A stretch of DNA of 37,416 nucleotides from a virus. The notes under the pieces were generated by a model. It was not told where the DNA came from. It was given only the letters and a program-made list of their open reading frames with translations, and did not search any database. The position numbers and the translations under genes were made by a program. Below are positions 18,131 to 23,899 of the stretch, piece after piece. The DNA lies in IMG/VR virus record IMGVR_UViG_3300036845_000599, positions 1 through 37,416 of that record; one strand, written 5' to 3'. How positions within the stretch are numbered: position 1 is the stretch's first letter; each line of letters opens with the position of its first letter.

Positions 18131-18247
18131 ATGCATATGCTTATCGCCATTGGCCTCTCACTCGCCGCAGGGCTTGCCGGCGGCTGGTACTTGAAGGGCC
18201 GCTTCGGCGTGAAGGTCGGCAAGATCGAGACCGACGTCAAGGCATGA
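18131..18247 (+). CDS. Tiny membrane protein before the lysozyme gene
   Basis: 38 residues: MHMLIAIGLSLAAGLAGGWY forms one transmembrane helix, followed by a basic then mixed cytoplasmic-type tail. It starts 10 bases after the tailspike stop, behind GGAGCT, and overlaps the lysozyme start by 4 bases. It may be a holin, a pinholin-like protein or a spanin-like accessory. Single-helix proteins here vary too much to name. Confidence 0.6.
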   Translation: MHMLIAIGLSLAAGLAGGWYLKGRFGVKVGKIETDVKA

Positions 18248-18675
18248 GCCAGGCGCTCGAGCTCTTCCAGGGGCGGGTGATCGCCGAGGAGGGCGAGCGC
18301 CTGCAGCCCTACGACGATGCGACGGGCGAGCCCGTGAAGGCCCCGCAGGGGTACCTCTCCTGGGGCTGGGGCTTTAATTTGACACAATGCGGCTCGCACG
18401 CGCTCTTTGCGACGATGTTCCGGTTCCTCGCGGGTGCCATTGAGACCCAGTTACAGGCGCTCACCTGGTACCCCGGTCTACCCTCCGGCGTGCAATCGGT
18501 GTGCCTCGACATCGCCTACAACGGCGGGGTGCACGACCTTCTCAACTACCCGCACATGATCGCCGCGCTGGCGGCGCGGGACTACGCAGGAGCGGCCGCC
18601 CAGTGCACGACGAAGAACCCCCCGCTGCAGAGCCGGTACCAGAAGCTCGCCGCGATTATCGCGGCCGGTTCGTAG
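18244..18675 (+). CDS. Endolysin, GH24 lysozyme (muramidase)
   Basis: 143 residues, no signal peptide, so export depends on a holin. The T4-lysozyme pattern is clear: EEGERLQPYDDATG at 15-28 places the catalytic Glu at 16 and Asp at 25, the same 9-residue spacing as T4 E11/D20. The third motif is LSWGWGFNL at 38-46. Thus Ser39 replaces the usual Thr (T26 in T4), and the His of TIGxGH is Phe44. An 8-residue insertion precedes it. The C-terminal helices (LQSRYQKLAAII) fit the family. It would cleave the glycan strands of peptidoglycan. ATGA-coupled to the small membrane protein. Confidence 0.8.
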   Translation: MSQALELFQGRVIAEEGERLQPYDDATGEPVKAPQGYLSWGWGFNLTQCGSHALFATMFRFLAGAIETQLQALTWYPGLPSGVQSVCLDIAYNGGVHDLLNYPHMIAALAARDYAGAAAQCTTKNPPLQSRYQKLAAIIAAGS

Positions 18676-18710
18676 CCGCGTGGGCCCGCTGTCGAGCTGC
18701 GGGGCGGTGG

Positions 18711-18887
18711 GTGTGGGGTCACCGCACCAAGGCCGTGGGGATCGCCACGGGGCTCGCGGGCGGGATCCAGCAGCTCCTCGCCCAGTACGGGCACGTGCTC
18801 CCGGTGAGCTGGCACGGCGCGCTTCTCGCAGCGGCCGGCATGCTCACCTTCCTCGTCGGCCTCTACAATAGCTTCGCGACGCCGTGA
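18711..18887 (+). CDS. Candidate holin (two membrane segments)
   Basis: 58 residues from GTG 18711. Two hydrophobic stretches are separated by a short polar turn: VGIATGLAGGIQQLLAQYG and GALLAAAGMLTFLVGLYNSF. A basic N-terminus (WGHRTK) precedes them. Size, topology and position just after the lysozyme gene are those of small class II holins. The reading frame is open further upstream into the lysozyme gene, so the exact start is uncertain; GTG 18711 lies 36 bases past the lysozyme stop. Confidence 0.55.
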   Translation: MWGHRTKAVGIATGLAGGIQQLLAQYGHVLPVSWHGALLAAAGMLTFLVGLYNSFATP

Positions 18888-18890
18888 CAT

Positions 18891-19262
18891 GTGGACCCTA
18901 AATACGATGATACCGAGTTCAAACTCTCCACCGATGCGACGATGGATCGTCTCCAGCAAATCGCGCAGGAGCCGGGTGAGCTTCGATGGCGTCAGGATCT
19001 CTTGCGGGCGATGGAGCGCGATCGCATCACGCGAGACATCCAGGCCCGCTCCACCGTGCAGCAGCTGGGCGAGATTCGTAAACTGCTCAAAGAACTCACC
19101 TTACAGAAGCTCGAGGTGCGCATCGACAAACGCATCGAGGCGAAGCGCAAGGAATTGGACGGTACCAAATGGCGCACTACCGTGAAGTGGATCATGACCC
19201 ACGTGGGCACCGCGCTGGTGTCGTTGCTTGCCGCCTACCTCCTCTATAGGCTCAAGCGATGA
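18891..19262 (+). CDS. C-terminally anchored membrane protein in the lysis module
   Basis: 123 residues, GTG start at 18891. A long charged helix with coiled-coil character (about 18-95, LGEIRKLLKELTLQKLEVRI) is followed by one transmembrane helix at about 101-119 (IMTHVGTALVSLLAAYLLY) and a short basic end. This tail-anchored layout suggests a regulator or partner of the holin or a structural lysis accessory. No family recognised. Confidence 0.6.
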   Translation: MDPKYDDTEFKLSTDATMDRLQQIAQEPGELRWRQDLLRAMERDRITRDIQARSTVQQLGEIRKLLKELTLQKLEVRIDKRIEAKRKELDGTKWRTTVKWIMTHVGTALVSLLAAYLLYRLKR

Positions 19263-19477
19263 GCGACGAGGCGCCGCGACCGATGGGCAAGGACACCGAA
19301 ACTCGGATCATCGAAGCGATGAAAGACGAGCAGGAAAAAACGCGCTCGCATATCTCCTTCACCGTCGGCACCATCGCGCACAACACCGAGATCACCAAAA
19401 CGCGCATGGAGCACGTCAAGGCCATGGTGCGCCGGCTGCTGACCAAATTCGGCATCGGTACGGACGACATTCTGTGA
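19259..19477 (+). CDS. Small helical protein in the lysis module
   Basis: 72 residues, charged and soluble, starting on ATGA with the previous gene. It is mostly helical with no cysteine, membrane segment or known motif. Its next-door membrane-anchored neighbour also carries a long helix, so the two may pair. Function unknown. Confidence 0.5.
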   Translation: MSDEAPRPMGKDTETRIIEAMKDEQEKTRSHISFTVGTIAHNTEITKTRMEHVKAMVRRLLTKFGIGTDDIL

Positions 19478-19788
19478 AGCTCACCGACTTGAAGGCCGAG
19501 CTCCGGCATCCGATCCGCGTCGACGGGGCGGGCCCCATCACGGTGGCCGAGGCCTGGGGCGTGCACTTCACCTGCCCCTGCGGCCAGCACGAGATCTGGG
19601 CCCCCTTCCAGCACGCGACCGCGAGCTCGCCGGCGTGGGCGGCCTCGGGGACCGGCCTGCACGACCTGACCTTCTCCGACTCGCCCCGGGGCAGCCGGTC
19701 GATCCGCTGCTTTGGGCCGTGCAAGGCCCACTTCAACATCACGAACGGGGCGCTCGACTTCTACGGCGACTCAGGCGTCCAGGGATGA
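19474..19788 (+). CDS. Small putative zinc-binding protein (DUF6527-like)
   Basis: 104 residues, GTG start in a GTGA overlap. Contains HFTCPCGQHE (about 31-40) and a later CFGPCKAHFNITNG (about 82-95), so Cys and His pairs that could bind zinc. The layout, CPCG near the start and a C..HF element with NG near the end, resembles the small phage family DUF6527. The family match is from memory and tentative. Role unknown. Confidence 0.55.
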   Translation: MKLTDLKAELRHPIRVDGAGPITVAEAWGVHFTCPCGQHEIWAPFQHATASSPAWAASGTGLHDLTFSDSPRGSRSIRCFGPCKAHFNITNGALDFYGDSGVQG

Positions 19789-20246
19789 GCTACAAGGTCG
19801 TCGGCTGGCTGCTCCTCCTCGCCGCGTGGTCGGGCTTTTGCTACTGGCAGGGAGGCCAGGGCACGCGCCTCGAGGTGGCGACCCAACAAGAGACGATCGA
19901 CGCCAAACTCGAGACGAAGCGGGCGAACGATGAAACGATAGTGCAAAAAGAAGGAACGACCTATGCCAAGGCCACCGCGGCTCCCATCCCTGACGCTGTC
20001 GCTCCTGTTGTCAGCGTGTGCTACTACCGCACAGCCCCCGCCGTGCCAAGCGCCCGCCCCGCCGGATCCGGCGCTCATGAGCCCGCCGCCGTACCAAACG
20101 CGGGTGGAGGGGATCCTTATCTGCCTGCTCCCACCCTCATCCGATGGAACACCAAACCCCTTGTGCGAATCGGGCGCGACGCCGACGCCCAAGTAGCGGG
20201 CCTGCAGGACTACATCAACCGGGTGTGCTTGGCGAAGGCGCCCTAG
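19785..20246 (+). CDS. Rz: Rz, inner-membrane spanin subunit
   Basis: 153 residues. One N-terminal signal-anchor helix (VVGWLLLLAAWSGFCYWQGG) is followed by a charged, mostly helical periplasmic domain, the layout of the i-spanin that joins the inner membrane to the outer-membrane lipoprotein Rz1. The Rz1 gene lies wholly inside it in another frame, as in lambda, which is the strongest evidence. Start ATG 19785 overlaps the previous stop. The gene ends at a CTAG shared with the stop of the convergent methyltransferase gene. A spanin pair implies a host with an outer membrane. Confidence 0.8.
   Translation: MSYKVVGWLLLLAAWSGFCYWQGGQGTRLEVATQQETIDAKLETKRANDETIVQKEGTTYAKATAAPIPDAVAPVVSVCYYRTAPAVPSARPAGSGAHEPAAVPNAGGGDPYLPAPTLIRWNTKPLVRIGRDADAQVAGLQDYINRVCLAKAP
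19963..20196 (+). CDS. Rz1: Rz1, outer-membrane spanin lipoprotein (nested in Rz)
   Basis: 77 residues in a different frame from Rz and entirely inside it. A basic start and hydrophobic stretch lead to the lipobox LLSAC with Cys19 (SLTLSLLLSACATT), followed by a Pro-rich mature region (QPPPCQAPAPPDP) as in other Rz1 proteins. A Shine-Dalgarno-like AAGAAGGAA lies just upstream of the ATG. It would be lipidated, sorted to the outer membrane and bind Rz to fuse the membranes at lysis. Confidence 0.8.
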   Translation: MPRPPRLPSLTLSLLLSACATTAQPPPCQAPAPPDPALMSPPPYQTRVEGILICLLPPSSDGTPNPLCESGATPTPK

Positions 20247-20992
20247 AGCTCGAACGCTCCTTGCGGGCCGGTGGCCTCGAGGACGGCGCGGGCCAGAACC
20301 TTGCACATCGGAAAGGGCACCGCGTTGCCCAGCATGGTGCCCTGGCCCTTCTTGGTGAAGGGGGAATGGTCGAAGAAGTTGCGCGGCAACCCCTGCAGCT
20401 CGCACGCCCGGGCGATTGAACGGCCGTGCCGCATGGAGAGCGCCCCCGGGCGGTTCGCCTTCAACTTCCCGCCGCTTGCAAGTTTGATCGGGGCGCCCCG
20501 CTTGTAGTCCGACGCACACACCCGGAAATCCCAGTCAGCATTCTCGAGTGCCGCGGTGTCGAAATGCAGGCGCCGACCATCGCGGGTGCCAAAGGAGAAA
20601 CGGTGCCGGCGCGACTGAACGCCGCCAATCCACCGATTATCGAGAAGCGCCGGGTCGACCTGGTAGCCCGCCACCACGGGGAGCGGAGCGCCCTGGACGT
20701 TTTCCATCACGAACCACGCCGGCTGCGCCTCGAGGCACACCCGCTCAAATTCGGGGATCAGGTTCTCCCCTTCCTTGTAGCCGTTGTGGCGAATGATGTG
20801 GATCAGGCGCGAGAAAGCCTGGCACGGGCTTCCCCCGATCACCCCGTCAAAGCGCCCCGCCGGCGCGTGAAAGCGCTTGATATCGCCGCCCCACAGCAAG
20901 TCCGGGCCGCGAACCACGCAGAAGCCCTCCTCCTCGAACGCCTTGTCCAGAATCCCGATGCCCGGGAAGAGGCTCAACACCACCCCGCTCAC
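20243..20992 (-). CDS. C5-cytosine DNA methyltransferase
   Basis: 249 residues, GTG start in GTGA. Family motifs in order: I, LSLFPGIGILDKAF (6-19); IV, GGSPCQAFS (53-61) with catalytic Cys57; VI, MENVQ (96-100); VIII, QSRRHRFSFG (126-135); X, GQGTMLGNAVP near the C-terminus. It is shorter than stand-alone bacterial enzymes, with a reduced target-recognition region, so specificity cannot be read. No restriction partner is visible, so it is an orphan, plausibly protecting phage DNA from host restriction or altering gene expression. Last gene of the leftward operon; its stop overlaps that of Rz on the other strand. Confidence 0.85.
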   Translation of the reverse strand: MSGVVLSLFPGIGILDKAFEEEGFCVVRGPDLLWGGDIKRFHAPAGRFDGVIGGSPCQAFSRLIHIIRHNGYKEGENLIPEFERVCLEAQPAWFVMENVQGAPLPVVAGYQVDPALLDNRWIGGVQSRRHRFSFGTRDGRRLHFDTAALENADWDFRVCASDYKRGAPIKLASGGKLKANRPGALSMRHGRSIARACELQGLPRNFFDHSPFTKKGQGTMLGNAVPFPMCKVLARAVLEATGPQGAFEL

Positions 20993-21126
20993 CGGTATTC
21001 CAGGGAGTGCTGGGGGTGGGCCCGGGCGTACTGGGTCAGGGGGGTGCGCAGTTGCCAGAAGTCCACGCCGTAGCGGTCACGATAGGCGTGGTTCTTCGCC
21101 GGGGAACAATCCAGCAGAACCTTCAA
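20989..21126 (-). CDS. 45-residue protein between csrA and the methyltransferase
   Basis: Encodes 45 residues from a TTG at 21126 that overlaps the csrA stop codon (TTGA) and ends on a GTGA junction with the methyltransferase start, so it fits the spacing exactly. The stretch [18 protein letters not shown] is well formed and not shadow-like. It may be a complete micro-protein or the surviving N-terminus of a longer protein whose remainder was lost. No family identified. Confidence 0.55.
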   Translation of the reverse strand: MKVLLDCSPAKNHAYRDRYGVDFWQLRTPLTQYARAHPQHSLEYR

Positions 21127-21302
21127 CCGCCGGCGGCCTTCTCGGCCTGAATCCGCTCGAAGACCTCTTCCCGGTGCACGGACGTGTTCGCCGGCGCCGA
21201 GATACCGACGCGCACCTGGTTGCCTTTGACCTGGGTGATGGTCACCCGGATGTCCTCGCCGATCACGATGGTCTCACCCACTCGCCTTGTTAGAAGCAGC
21301 AT
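21123..21302 (-). CDS. csrA: CsrA, carbon storage regulator (RNA-binding)
   Basis: 59 residues, near the usual 61. The N-terminal strand [11 protein letters not shown] matches the canonical MLILTRR.GET start, and [20 protein letters not shown] gives the RNA-contact region with Arg44, the same position as in E. coli CsrA. CsrA is a dimer that binds GGA in stem-loops near ribosome-binding sites and alters translation and mRNA stability. The start is set by an AGGAGG Shine-Dalgarno (21310-21315 on the plus strand). It overlaps the upstream gene by 29 bases. Phage copies are known but uncommon. Likely role: reprogramming host carbon metabolism and surface traits, or control of phage messages. Confidence 0.9.
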   Translation of the reverse strand: MLLLTRRVGETIVIGEDIRVTITQVKGNQVRVGISAPANTSVHREEVFERIQAEKAAGG

Positions 21303-21510
21303 CGCCCAACCTCCTGTTCAGTTCATCCAGCGCCTCGCGGCGCCGGTCCCAGTATTGCTCCGGCCGCTCGATCCGCATGTTCCACGCGCCCTGTATGGTG
21401 GCCGACAGCCGCCAGCCCAAGAGCGCCCGGTGCTGGCTGCAGCACCACTGCGAACACTCCACCCACTTCGGGCACTCGGGCACCCCGCACCGATGGCGCT
21501 TGACCCTCAA
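21274..21510 (-). CDS. Cys-rich small protein upstream of csrA
   Basis: 78 residues from TTG 21510 (TTGA overlap with the SSB-like gene). The N-terminal third holds [20 protein letters not shown], with five Cys and a His in a zinc-finger-like spacing. The C-terminal helix is charged. A small nucleic-acid-binding role is plausible. It shares 29 bases with csrA, which suggests translational coupling. Confidence 0.6.
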   Translation of the reverse strand: MRVKRHRCGVPECPKWVECSQWCCSQHRALLGWRLSATIQGAWNMRIERPEQYWDRRREALDELNRRLGDAASNKASG

Positions 21511-22226
21511 AACGGGATGTCATCGTCGAAGTCCGCCGGCGGCGGCGGGCGGCGCTCATCGAAGACCTCGCCGGTGTCCCGGTCAAAGGGTGGCGCGGCT
21601 TGCGTCGCGGGCGCCTGCGCGCTCCAGGACGCATCCTCGGCCGGCGGGTGATGCGCCGCCACGCGCTGGCCGATCGTCAAGGGCGGCACGTGCTTCTGCG
21701 GCGGCAACTCCCACTGGCCCGTGGCGGCGTTGTACACCGGCTGGGGCGGCGGTGGCGGCGCGGCGGCCGGAGCGGGCGCCGTCTGCGGCAGGACCCACTG
21801 GGTGCCGTCCCAGACCGGCTGCGGAGGCGCTGACGGGCTGCCGAGCCCACCTGCGGCAGGACCGCCCCACGCGCCATTGGCCGGCGTGGCGCCGTTCCAA
21901 ACGACCCCGGCGGGCGTTTGCACCACCACCCCGCCCACCCGCTCGCCGCCGAACATGATGGAGGGGTCGAACTTCAAGCGGATCCGCTGCCCGCGCCAGC
22001 CTTCGGAGTCGGGCCCGTAGGCCGCCTCCAGCACCGAGACGGACGAGGAGTTCAAGCGCAGGCCCTTCAAGGTCTCGTTGAACCAGAGCACCGCCTTCAC
22101 GTCCTGGCGGGTGCCGCGCCCCATGAGCTCTTCGGTGACCTCGGCGATGGTGAGGACCTGGGCGGGCATGCCCTTCAAGTCCTTGCCGCGCCAGAACTTG
22201 GACTTGACCATATCGGCTGTTCGCAT
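21507..22226 (-). CDS. SSB-like DNA-binding protein with acidic C-terminal tip
   Basis: 239 residues; ATG 22226 chosen over an upstream GTG that would overlap the next gene. The first 110 residues (KFWRGKDLKGMPAQVLTIAE, AVLWFNETLKGLRLNSSS, then a YGPDSEGWRGQ segment) match a common phage domain found near recombination and replication genes. A long Pro/Gln/Ala/Gly linker (about 112-215) follows, with repeats of a PxQPVWDGTQW / PxQPVYNAATGQW type. The C-terminus is DFDDDIPF, the tip by which bacterial SSB recruits partner proteins. I infer a single-strand DNA or replication-associated protein that docks host SSB partners. It is not a classical OB-fold SSB by sequence. Confidence 0.65.
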   Translation of the reverse strand: MRTADMVKSKFWRGKDLKGMPAQVLTIAEVTEELMGRGTRQDVKAVLWFNETLKGLRLNSSSVSVLEAAYGPDSEGWRGQRIRLKFDPSIMFGGERVGGVVVQTPAGVVWNGATPANGAWGGPAAGGLGSPSAPPQPVWDGTQWVLPQTAPAPAAAPPPPPQPVYNAATGQWELPPQKHVPPLTIGQRVAAHHPPAEDASWSAQAPATQAAPPFDRDTGEVFDERRPPPPADFDDDIPF

Positions 22227-22228
22227 TG

Positions 22229-22423
22229 CTACTCCGCTTGACGTTTGAGGAAGGCGGGCACGTGGTCCGGGTGGACCTCGCGACGCGCGTGCATGAGAGG
22301 GGTGAGGAAACCGTCCCGATCGGTCGTCCAGTCGATCGTGACGAACATCCCGTGCTCGCGGCACCACGCGGCGATCTGCAGGGCCGTCATCCCCGGGTGC
22401 AACGTGACATTAGCGGGCGGCAT
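22229..22423 (-). CDS. Small unknown protein in the leftward operon
   Basis: 64 residues, with an N-terminal LHPGMTALQIAAWCREHGMF helix-like part and VTIDWTTDRDGFLTPLMHAR. It overlaps the preceding membrane-protein gene by 14 bases and stops 2 bases before the SSB-like start. No motif of known function; soluble. Confidence 0.55.
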   Translation of the reverse strand: MPPANVTLHPGMTALQIAAWCREHGMFVTIDWTTDRDGFLTPLMHARREVHPDHVPAFLKRQAE

Positions 22424-22526
22424 GTGCGATCACCCCCAGGAATGCCCACAAGCCGAGCGCCGTGATCCAGTGACCGGTGGCGAAGGAAGCGATGACGCCG
22501 ACGACGAGGGCCAGGAGGACGATCAC
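22410..22526 (-). CDS. Micro membrane protein in the leftward operon
   Basis: 38 residues from GTG 22526, overlapping the stop of the upstream tiny gene (GTGA). Nearly all of it is one or two hydrophobic segments: VLLALVVGVIASFATG and TALGLWAFLGVIAHAA. Possible superinfection-exclusion or membrane factor, but nothing beyond hydrophobicity supports that. Confidence 0.5.
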   Translation of the reverse strand: MIVLLALVVGVIASFATGHWITALGLWAFLGVIAHAAR

Positions 22527-22621
22527 GGGGAGCGCTTCAACGAGCGGCGCAAATTGCGCGACACCTTGCGCTCGAGGCGGCGGGCGCGATACTGCGCGGA
22601 GCGGACGCGGCGGCGGCTCAT
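22523..22621 (-). CDS. Arg-rich micro-protein
   Basis: 32 residues, 13 of them Arg or Lys (start MSRRRVRSAQYRARR), with its ATG on the stop of the upstream gene (ATGA) and its stop on the next start (GTGA). Exact fit in the operon chain argues it is translated. The charge suggests nucleic-acid binding. No family. Confidence 0.5.
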   Translation of the reverse strand: MSRRRVRSAQYRARRLERKVSRNLRRSLKRSP

Positions 22622-23097
22622 GACGGTTGATCGTCCACGCCGGTCGCATCGCCCTGGGCCTGGCGCACGCGGGCGTCAGGATGCGGGTGCTGCATCTCGA
22701 AGCCCATGTCGTCTTCCTCGTACATTTTGACGCTGACAGCATGCGCCTTCACTCTGGCGCTGACGTTGAGCATCTTCGCGACGTGGTAGGCGTCCGAGGA
22801 TTTGTCGAACAGATGCGCGTGGGGGTATTCCGTGGCGAACCTGCGGGCCTTGGCGTCGGCGGCGAAGCGGCCGTCCTCGAGGACCACCAGGTAGTTCATA
22901 CCGCCGCGGCGACCCGAAGTTGCACTCACCGGGTGCAGATTGCGCAAGAGATCCATGCCCGGGTAGTGGGCGATGTTGCTGATGATGAGCTCCGCCTTGG
23001 CGGGGTTATCGACGGCCGAGCGGATCGCGCCGGCGATGTTGACCGTGAGCAGCGCGATCGCGGCGTCAAAGTCGGCTTGGGTGGAAGGTTTGGGCAT
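22618..23097 (-). CDS. First gene of the leftward operon, unknown function
   Basis: 159 residues from ATG 23097; a longer start further upstream would cross the operators, so the shorter form is preferred. Two halves: helical N-terminus (ADFDAAIALLTVNIAGAIRS) and a mixed region with GGMNYLVVLEDGRFAADAKA and a C-terminal acidic stretch (MYEEDDMGFEM). No enzyme motif or HTH. As the promoter-proximal gene next to the operator region it is probably expressed early. Confidence 0.6.
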   Translation of the reverse strand: MPKPSTQADFDAAIALLTVNIAGAIRSAVDNPAKAELIISNIAHYPGMDLLRNLHPVSATSGRRGGMNYLVVLEDGRFAADAKARRFATEYPHAHLFDKSSDAYHVAKMLNVSARVKAHAVSVKMYEEDDMGFEMQHPHPDARVRQAQGDATGVDDQPS

Positions 23098-23140
23098 CTC
23101 GAGCACTCCGTGTTGTTTCGTGACGCCCAAAGGATGGCAT

Positions 23141-23150
23141 CTTGTACAAG
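23141..23150. promoter_or_regulatory. Operator palindrome, copy 1
   Basis: Perfect palindrome CTTGTACAAG in the divergent intergenic region, 25 bp from an identical copy. It lies closer to the leftward operon and probably binds the Cro-like protein encoded next to it or a CI-like protein outside the window. Confidence 0.7.
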
Positions 23151-23165
23151 CGCGATCAAGTGGAA

Positions 23166-23175
23166 CTTGTACAAG
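23166..23175. promoter_or_regulatory. Operator palindrome, copy 2
   Basis: Second perfect CTTGTACAAG, 29 bases before the Cro-like start codon. It covers a possible -35 (TTGTAC) with TAGCAT at 23190-23195 as a weak -10 for the rightward promoter, so binding would repress that promoter. The promoter assignment is tentative. Confidence 0.7.
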
Positions 23176-23203
23176 TAACGAGAAGCCGGTAGCATTTCCG
23201 GCG

Positions 23204-23428
23204 ATGACATACGACACCGCAATCGGGCACTACATCACCGGGACCGCCATAGCAGAGGCCCTGGGGATCAAGTCCCAGGCGGTGTACCAGTGGAAACGGC
23301 TCGGGGTGGTGCCTGTGAGGAGCGCGATGCGCCTGCAGGCCCACAGCAGGGGCAAGGTGAAGGTGGATCCCAGTGTTTACCGTCGTCAGGGGAGAAAGCC
23401 GCGTGATCGAGCTGCACTACCAGGGTGA
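23204..23428 (+). CDS. cro: Cro-like HTH repressor
   Basis: 74 residues from ATG 23204. A compact helix-turn-helix of the P22 Cro/YdaS type: ITGTAIAEALGIKSQAVYQW (helices 2-3), then KRLGVVPVRSAMRLQ, the VP-containing turn found in such Cro proteins. The basic C-terminus (RRQGRKPRDR) extends past the fold. Two identical palindromes precede it and the leftward operon diverges from it, which is a typical immunity or early-switch arrangement. No CI-like repressor is visible in the window, so lysogeny is not demonstrated. Confidence 0.8.
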   Translation: MTYDTAIGHYITGTAIAEALGIKSQAVYQWKRLGVVPVRSAMRLQAHSRGKVKVDPSVYRRQGRKPRDRAALPG

Positions 23429-23564
23429 GGTGATCGGCTGGGCCTACGTCTCGCCGGCCGGGTGCGTCCTTGAGCCCGCGAACCTCGAGATCGACGGGCC
23501 GTTGCTCGAGCGGGAAGGGGCGACGATCACCCGATTTGTGCAAGATTTGAGCTTCGCCGCCTGA
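23403..23564 (+). CDS. Small unknown protein after the Cro-like gene
   Basis: 53 residues from GTG 23403, with AGGGGAGAA just upstream; a longer form from GTG 23373 is possible. Short beta strands (VIELHYQGEVIGWAYVSPAG) and no known motif. It overlaps the Cro-like gene by 26 bases, so it is co-transcribed with it. Confidence 0.55.
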   Translation: MIELHYQGEVIGWAYVSPAGCVLEPANLEIDGPLLEREGATITRFVQDLSFAA

Positions 23565-23573
23565 ATTAACAGT

Positions 23574-23582
23574 TTATCCACA
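23574..23582 (+). promoter_or_regulatory. Perfect DnaA box
   Basis: TTATCCACA, identical to the high-affinity bacterial DnaA box, in non-coding DNA ahead of the early rightward genes. One box alone does not prove an origin; the same 9-mer also occurs by chance in the gp10-like gene. Confidence 0.5.
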
Positions 23583-23628
23583 GGATGTGCCCTTGCACAT
23601 GGCTTTTGACATAGCGCATAAAGCGAAA

Positions 23629-23646
23629 CGCCCGAGCGATCGGGCG
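23629..23646 (-). terminator. Hairpin, T-rich on the minus strand
   Basis: A 7-bp stem CGCCCGA/TCGGGCG with a 4-base loop. On the plus strand it is preceded by AAAGCGAAA, so read on the minus strand it is followed by TTTCGCTTT. It would therefore stop a leftward transcript rather than the rightward one. Confidence 0.55.
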
Positions 23647-23899
23647 TCTGGCTGCGAGGTGCGACCCTCGGCTCCCAGGTGTTGGACTACCCCGACCCGG
23701 TGCGGCAATTCTACGCTCCACCCGCTCCTGATGTCCTCTCACCTGACCGTCGGCGCCAACCTACGCGGCTCTTCGCTGGGGGTAATGCCGTGCGCGAGGT
23801 GAAACTAAAGCACGGCGGCTGTGACCGACCGACCGACGTGCCATGTCACGGGGGGTGGGGGGGCTTTCCCTCCCTCTCTCCGAACCATGGGGGACTCTG

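Larger units (their letters stand above)
23565..23899. other. 335-bp non-coding region, possible origin or leader
   Basis: No convincing gene on either strand. It is locally richer in A/T at its left end and contains a perfect DnaA box, an ATGTGC-CCTT-GCACAT dyad (23585-23600), a hairpin at 23629-23646, a GCGAGG/CCTCG hairpin near 23657, GACC tandem repeats (23823-23837) and G-runs near 23850-23867. It could hold a replication origin, an untranslated leader or a small minus-strand RNA. Confidence 0.5.

Noticed and set aside
17056-18399. Long minus-strand open frame opposite the tailspike and lysozyme genes.
   Set aside because: Composition is typical of an antisense shadow; it crosses three plus-strand genes.
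23606-23611. TTGACA as a -35 promoter element.
   Set aside because: No -10-like sequence lies 16-18 bases downstream; that position falls in the GC hairpin.
23640-23760. Possible tRNA on the minus strand ending in a GCAGCCA-like sequence.
   Set aside because: The T-loop is GTCGCA instead of a TTCRANY-type loop, and no 7-bp acceptor stem can be formed. It may be only a structured non-coding segment.
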